A stretch of DNA of 64,000 nt from Daucus carota subsp. sativus (lineage: Eukaryota; Streptophyta; Magnoliopsida; Apiales; Apiaceae), in the NCBI RefSeq assembly GCF_001625215.2, contig NC_030385.2, positions 37,597,598 through 37,661,597 of the forward strand. The letters run 5' to 3'. The notes under the pieces were generated by a model. That model was not told where the DNA came from, made no database searches, and was given only the letters and a program-made list of their open reading frames with translations. Position 1 is the first letter of the stretch; each line of letters starts with the position of its first letter. Of the stretch, positions 60,677 through 64,000 are shown one piece after another. A program made the position numbers and the translations under genes.

Positions 60677-63102
60677 ATGAGCTGTTTGCAGAGTTGGCCT
60701 GAACCGATTGTCCGAGTCCAATCCTTATCGGACAGTGGCATCCAGATTATCCCGGACCGCTACGTGAAAAAGCCCACAGACAGGCCTTCACTGTCACTCA
60801 CCGCTCCAATGGCGGCTAATCACACTAATATTCCTGTTATTGATCTCCGGAACTTGTTTTCTGAGGAGCCTGCGTTACGGGCCGCCACGGTGGCTGCCGT
60901 GGGCAAGGCATGCAAGGAGTGGGGGTTTTTTCAGGCGGTGAACCATGGCGTTAGTCACCGGCTAATGGCGGACACTCGGGAAGCATGGAGGAGTTTTTTT
61001 CACCTTCCGGTGGAAGAGAAACTAGCGTATGCGAATACGCCGACGACGTATGAAGGGTACGGTAGTCGGCTTGGAGTGGAGAAAGGAGCCATATTGGATT
61101 GGAGTGACTATTTTTTTCTTCATTATCTTCCTACTAATCTCAGGGACCTCAATAAGTGGCCCAAGTTTCCCACCTCTTGTTGGTATGATAGTAATTCTTA
61201 CACTATAATTTAACGTGCATACACACGTCTAGTCTGGTTCTAACTGAGACCGAAAATTTTGACAAATGCTCCCCACTTTTCTGCCGGGGAGAACATTCGA
61301 TTCCTCAATCAGATATGTATATATATATCACATGATACCTAAATAAACATGCAATTTTATTTTACCTCGCTTATAAATAACCTTTTTTCCAGGTGACCTG
61401 TGTTTCACGTGCCTGCATGCATAACTAAGCACCACTTTTTTGTTTCTGATATTAGTTAAACAAGCCAAATCCAAACACACAAAATCAAGAAATACCAGCT
61501 CATGATTAGTGCCCATTTTTGCAGTGAATTGGTGGAGGAGTACAACTCCGAACTGGCCAAACTTGCTGAAAAACTGATGAAGGTACTATCCGCGAACCTC
61601 GGGCTCCAAGAAAACCAGCTGCAACAAGCCTTAGGAGGAGAAGAGGTTGGTGCTTCTCTGAGGGTGAACTTCTACCCCAAATGCCCCCAACCAGACCTCA
61701 CTCTCGGCCTCTCGCCGCACTCGGACCCCGGCGCCTTGACGCTCCTCCTGGCCGACAATAACGTATCGGGTCTGCAGGTTCGAAAAGGTGAAAACTGGAT
61801 CACTGTGAAGCCAGTCCCGAATGCCATCATTGTCAATGTTGGTGACCAAGTTCAGGTATATTATATCTCAGCATTTCCACATGTGCGTTTATAAACATCA
61901 TGCTTTCTAAATATTCCAACTGCTTTAACATTATTAATTGGATGTTGTTTATAACACGCCCGTGTCTATGTCAAAGTGGAGGATGCATAATTTTGACTTA
62001 AATTCCTTGTGGAACTTGATATATAATCCTCAACTAAATACTTGTATATTATAAAGGTCCACCCCATGAAGATGAACGGAAGGACCACAATTCCACAAGC
62101 ACGTACGCACATTATAAGCATGTGTGTATATATTTGTGCACACACTGACTTTAGATACCTTTAATCATAAGATTTTCCTCACAAGAATCAGATTTCCTGA
62201 CTAGAACAGTTAAAAGTAGTCCATTATACTCTGAATCTAAAAAGAAAAAAGGCTAAAAGTATGAGCAATTCACCGATTTTTATGGAAAGCAATGATCATG
62301 TATATAAATGTTGATCAGGTATCATGTTTTTAATGTATTAGCAGATATAAATTGTTTGTACCATCAAAGACTCGAAATAACATTGCATAAATATTTTCTT
62401 CACTACAAGAAAAACGGTTAAAATCTGTTGTGGAGTTCTGTGTGTCGATATATTCTCATTACTCAGTTAGTCACTGTTATGTAAGACAATCTTATGTATA
62501 GTTATTTCTAGTAATTTGAGGGTTACTTTCTTAATCAACTATAAACAGTTTAACCAAACCCCTTGCACATCGCATGCATGCACGTATAGTCTCGGCATCA
62601 AATTCTGAAGCACAAAGGCAATTGCTGGGAAACCAATTGTAGGGGATTGTTATGACTCATGAAGCCTATTATATATACTTCCTTGTCATGTATTGAGAAA
62701 TTAAATCAAGATCAATTATTAATATTCGTTTAATTAAAATTTTCAACAACAGACAAATTTCACAACTTGATCTGCTTCTGTTTCGAAATCTTTTGTCAAC
62801 AAGAAACAACTAAACCGTTTATAATGCATTACTTAATTTTGTATATATTTACGCAGGTAGTAAGTAATGGAAATTACAAGAGTGTGGAGCACAGGGTGAT
62901 AGTCAATTCAGCTGCAGAACGAGTTTCTCTTGCTTTCTTCTACAATCCCAAGGGAGATAAATTGATTCAGCCTATTAAGGAGCTCGTGACAGAGAACTCT
63001 CCTTTATATCTTCCCATGACTTTTAATGAATACAGAACTTATATCAGGACAAGGGGACCTTCTGGAAAATCTCAGGTCGATTCACTCAAGTCGCCGCGAT
63101 GA
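60677..63102 (+). CDS. 2-oxoglutarate/Fe(II) dioxygenase, jasmonate-oxidase (JOX) type, 3 exons, 360 aa
   Basis: Exons 60677-61182, 61525-61855, 62857-63102; phases fit. The N-terminal DIOX_N part (EPIVRVQSL near the start, IPVIDLRNLFSEE, WGFFQAVNHGV) is followed by YEGYGSRLGVEKGAILDWSDYFFLH, strongly reminiscent of jasmonate-induced oxygenases. The catalytic Fe ligands are H234, D236 (SPHSDPG) and H291 (VEHRV); the 2-oxoglutarate R-x-S is R301-S303 (ERVSLAFFYNP). JOX enzymes 12-hydroxylate jasmonic acid and so dampen jasmonate responses. The exon boundary gives SCCELVEEYN at residues 167-176. Other members of the same subfamily (flavonoid dioxygenases such as ANS/FLS) are alternatives, but the N-terminus and GYGSRLGVEKGA favour JOX. 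Confidence 0.88.
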
Positions 63103-64000
63103 TGATTAAGCAAACATTATTCAGCTCTAATTACTATGCTTAAGTTAGTTAAATAAACAGATGCAGTGAGACTGATTCATTCGGAACTGCTTGCAGCTAT
63201 ATATATCTGTCTTAGTATGTATCATAAATGTCTTGTGTATGGTGTTTTTTCTTAATGATAAGTTACCTGCCGTACCGGTCTATTAGACATGTTATGATTA
63301 CTGGAATCTTCAAGAGTTAGCAGAAAGAAGAGGATAATGTATATCTTGTAATTTTCTTTATATTATGAAGATTCATGATCCTGTTGGGCTTATGAGTTGT
63401 GAGTTTTTGTTTGAGTGCTTACAGATTACATAATCTTAGATTTACACGGTTTTGCTCTTAATAATGCAGATATACAATAATAAAAGTTAAAACCAGGAAG
63501 TCTAAAGATGACTGCATATTTTGTCAAGCACTTCACTATTTAAGGATGTTAGTTTGTCCGAAAAAGAAACTGACAGACTGCCGTCACACAGTGTCATGTT
63601 CTAGAAAATTATATTAATATAAATATATCCACTCAGAAATTGATTTTTGTTATGGCGTGGTTAGAAATTTGAATTTCATTTGAAATTCTGAATTTGATCA
63701 AATAACCTGTTTAGATAAAAAAAACCTTGAATTTAGATTTTATTTGAAATTATGAATATGCATATACTAGTATAAAGTTAAGAAATTGAAATGACAGCTC
63801 AATTCATGTTAATTGAAATGAATTACATGTTCTCCAACACAGTCTCAGGAATAAGAAAAAAATTAGTCTTAGCATGATAAAAAATTTGCAATACAGGGTG
63901 AGAACATTACAACAAGGGTAGATGTTGGAATAGAGAGAAAAATACAGTATGGAACAGTAACATATGCAGCACAATTCTTCTACCAATTACCAAAGCTACT
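63103..64000. other. 3' flank of the JOX-like gene and intergenic end of window
   Basis: Probable 3' UTR, then AT-rich DNA with GAAATT(T)GAATTT-like repeats near 63650-63790. No further gene recognised; a 60-codon minus ORF at the very end is not supported. Confidence 0.4.

Noticed and set aside
61951-61975. CCCGTGT motif in the JOX intron as a Helitron end
   Set aside because: No hairpin partner or terminal CTRR follows it.

Overview
This window is nuclear DNA of a flowering plant. The genes have short exons bounded by GT..AG introns, the intergenic DNA is very AT-rich, and small transposons are everywhere. Gene content (plastid omega-3 desaturase, CDPK, DOG1-like, LITTLE ZIPPER, trihelix, jasmonate oxidase) is that of a eudicot. 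The many Stowaway MITEs ending in CTCCCTCCGTCC would suit an Apiaceae or other asterid, but the species cannot be fixed from the sequence.

Layout. 1-3.5 kb: a single-exon DOG1-domain gene (1228-1950, +) with a hAT MITE in its proximal promoter, followed by two back-to-back MITEs. 3.5-8.1 kb: a complete Ty3-type LTR element whose two 433-bp LTRs look identical; it encodes gag plus an aspartic-protease motif but no reverse transcriptase or integrase. 8.1-11.7 kb: MITEs and a long imperfect palindrome. 11.77-16.48 kb: a direct tandem duplication; only the second copy holds a LITTLE ZIPPER microprotein gene (minus). 17.5-20.7 kb: a ten-exon JmjN/JmjC histone demethylase (+), convergent with a four-exon SelT-like gene (24633-21358, minus). 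24.8-28.4 kb: AT-rich repeats with a Helitron 3' end, a SINE-like element and Stowaways. 29.1-31.4 kb: an eight-exon chloroplast omega-3 fatty acid desaturase (+). 34.3-35.3 kb: a two-exon GT-3-type trihelix factor (minus). 35.3-43.7 kb: repeats, including a complete 303-bp Helitron. 43.7-54.0 kb: a seven-exon CPK13-like calcium-dependent kinase (+) whose introns carry a Stowaway, a hAT MITE and a Mutator-like element. 54-60.7 kb: gene-poor. 60.7-63.1 kb: a three-exon 2-oxoglutarate dioxygenase of the jasmonate oxidase (JOX) type (+).

The eight cellular genes are ordinary, unlinked plant genes, not an operon or a biosynthetic cluster. Two belong to the wider jasmonate system: the omega-3 desaturase makes plastid 18:3, the jasmonate precursor, and the JOX-like enzyme would inactivate jasmonate. 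They lie about 30 kb apart with unrelated genes between, so I do not claim a cluster. Spliced models were built by hand from splice sites, reading phase and family similarity; each adds up to a whole number of codons.

I did not find a convincing new multi-gene system. The most unusual observations are the recent gag-only LTR element with antisense ORFs, the duplication in which one copy lacks the LITTLE ZIPPER gene but keeps an empty MITE site, and a Mutator-like element with an internal acidic ORF inside the CPK intron.
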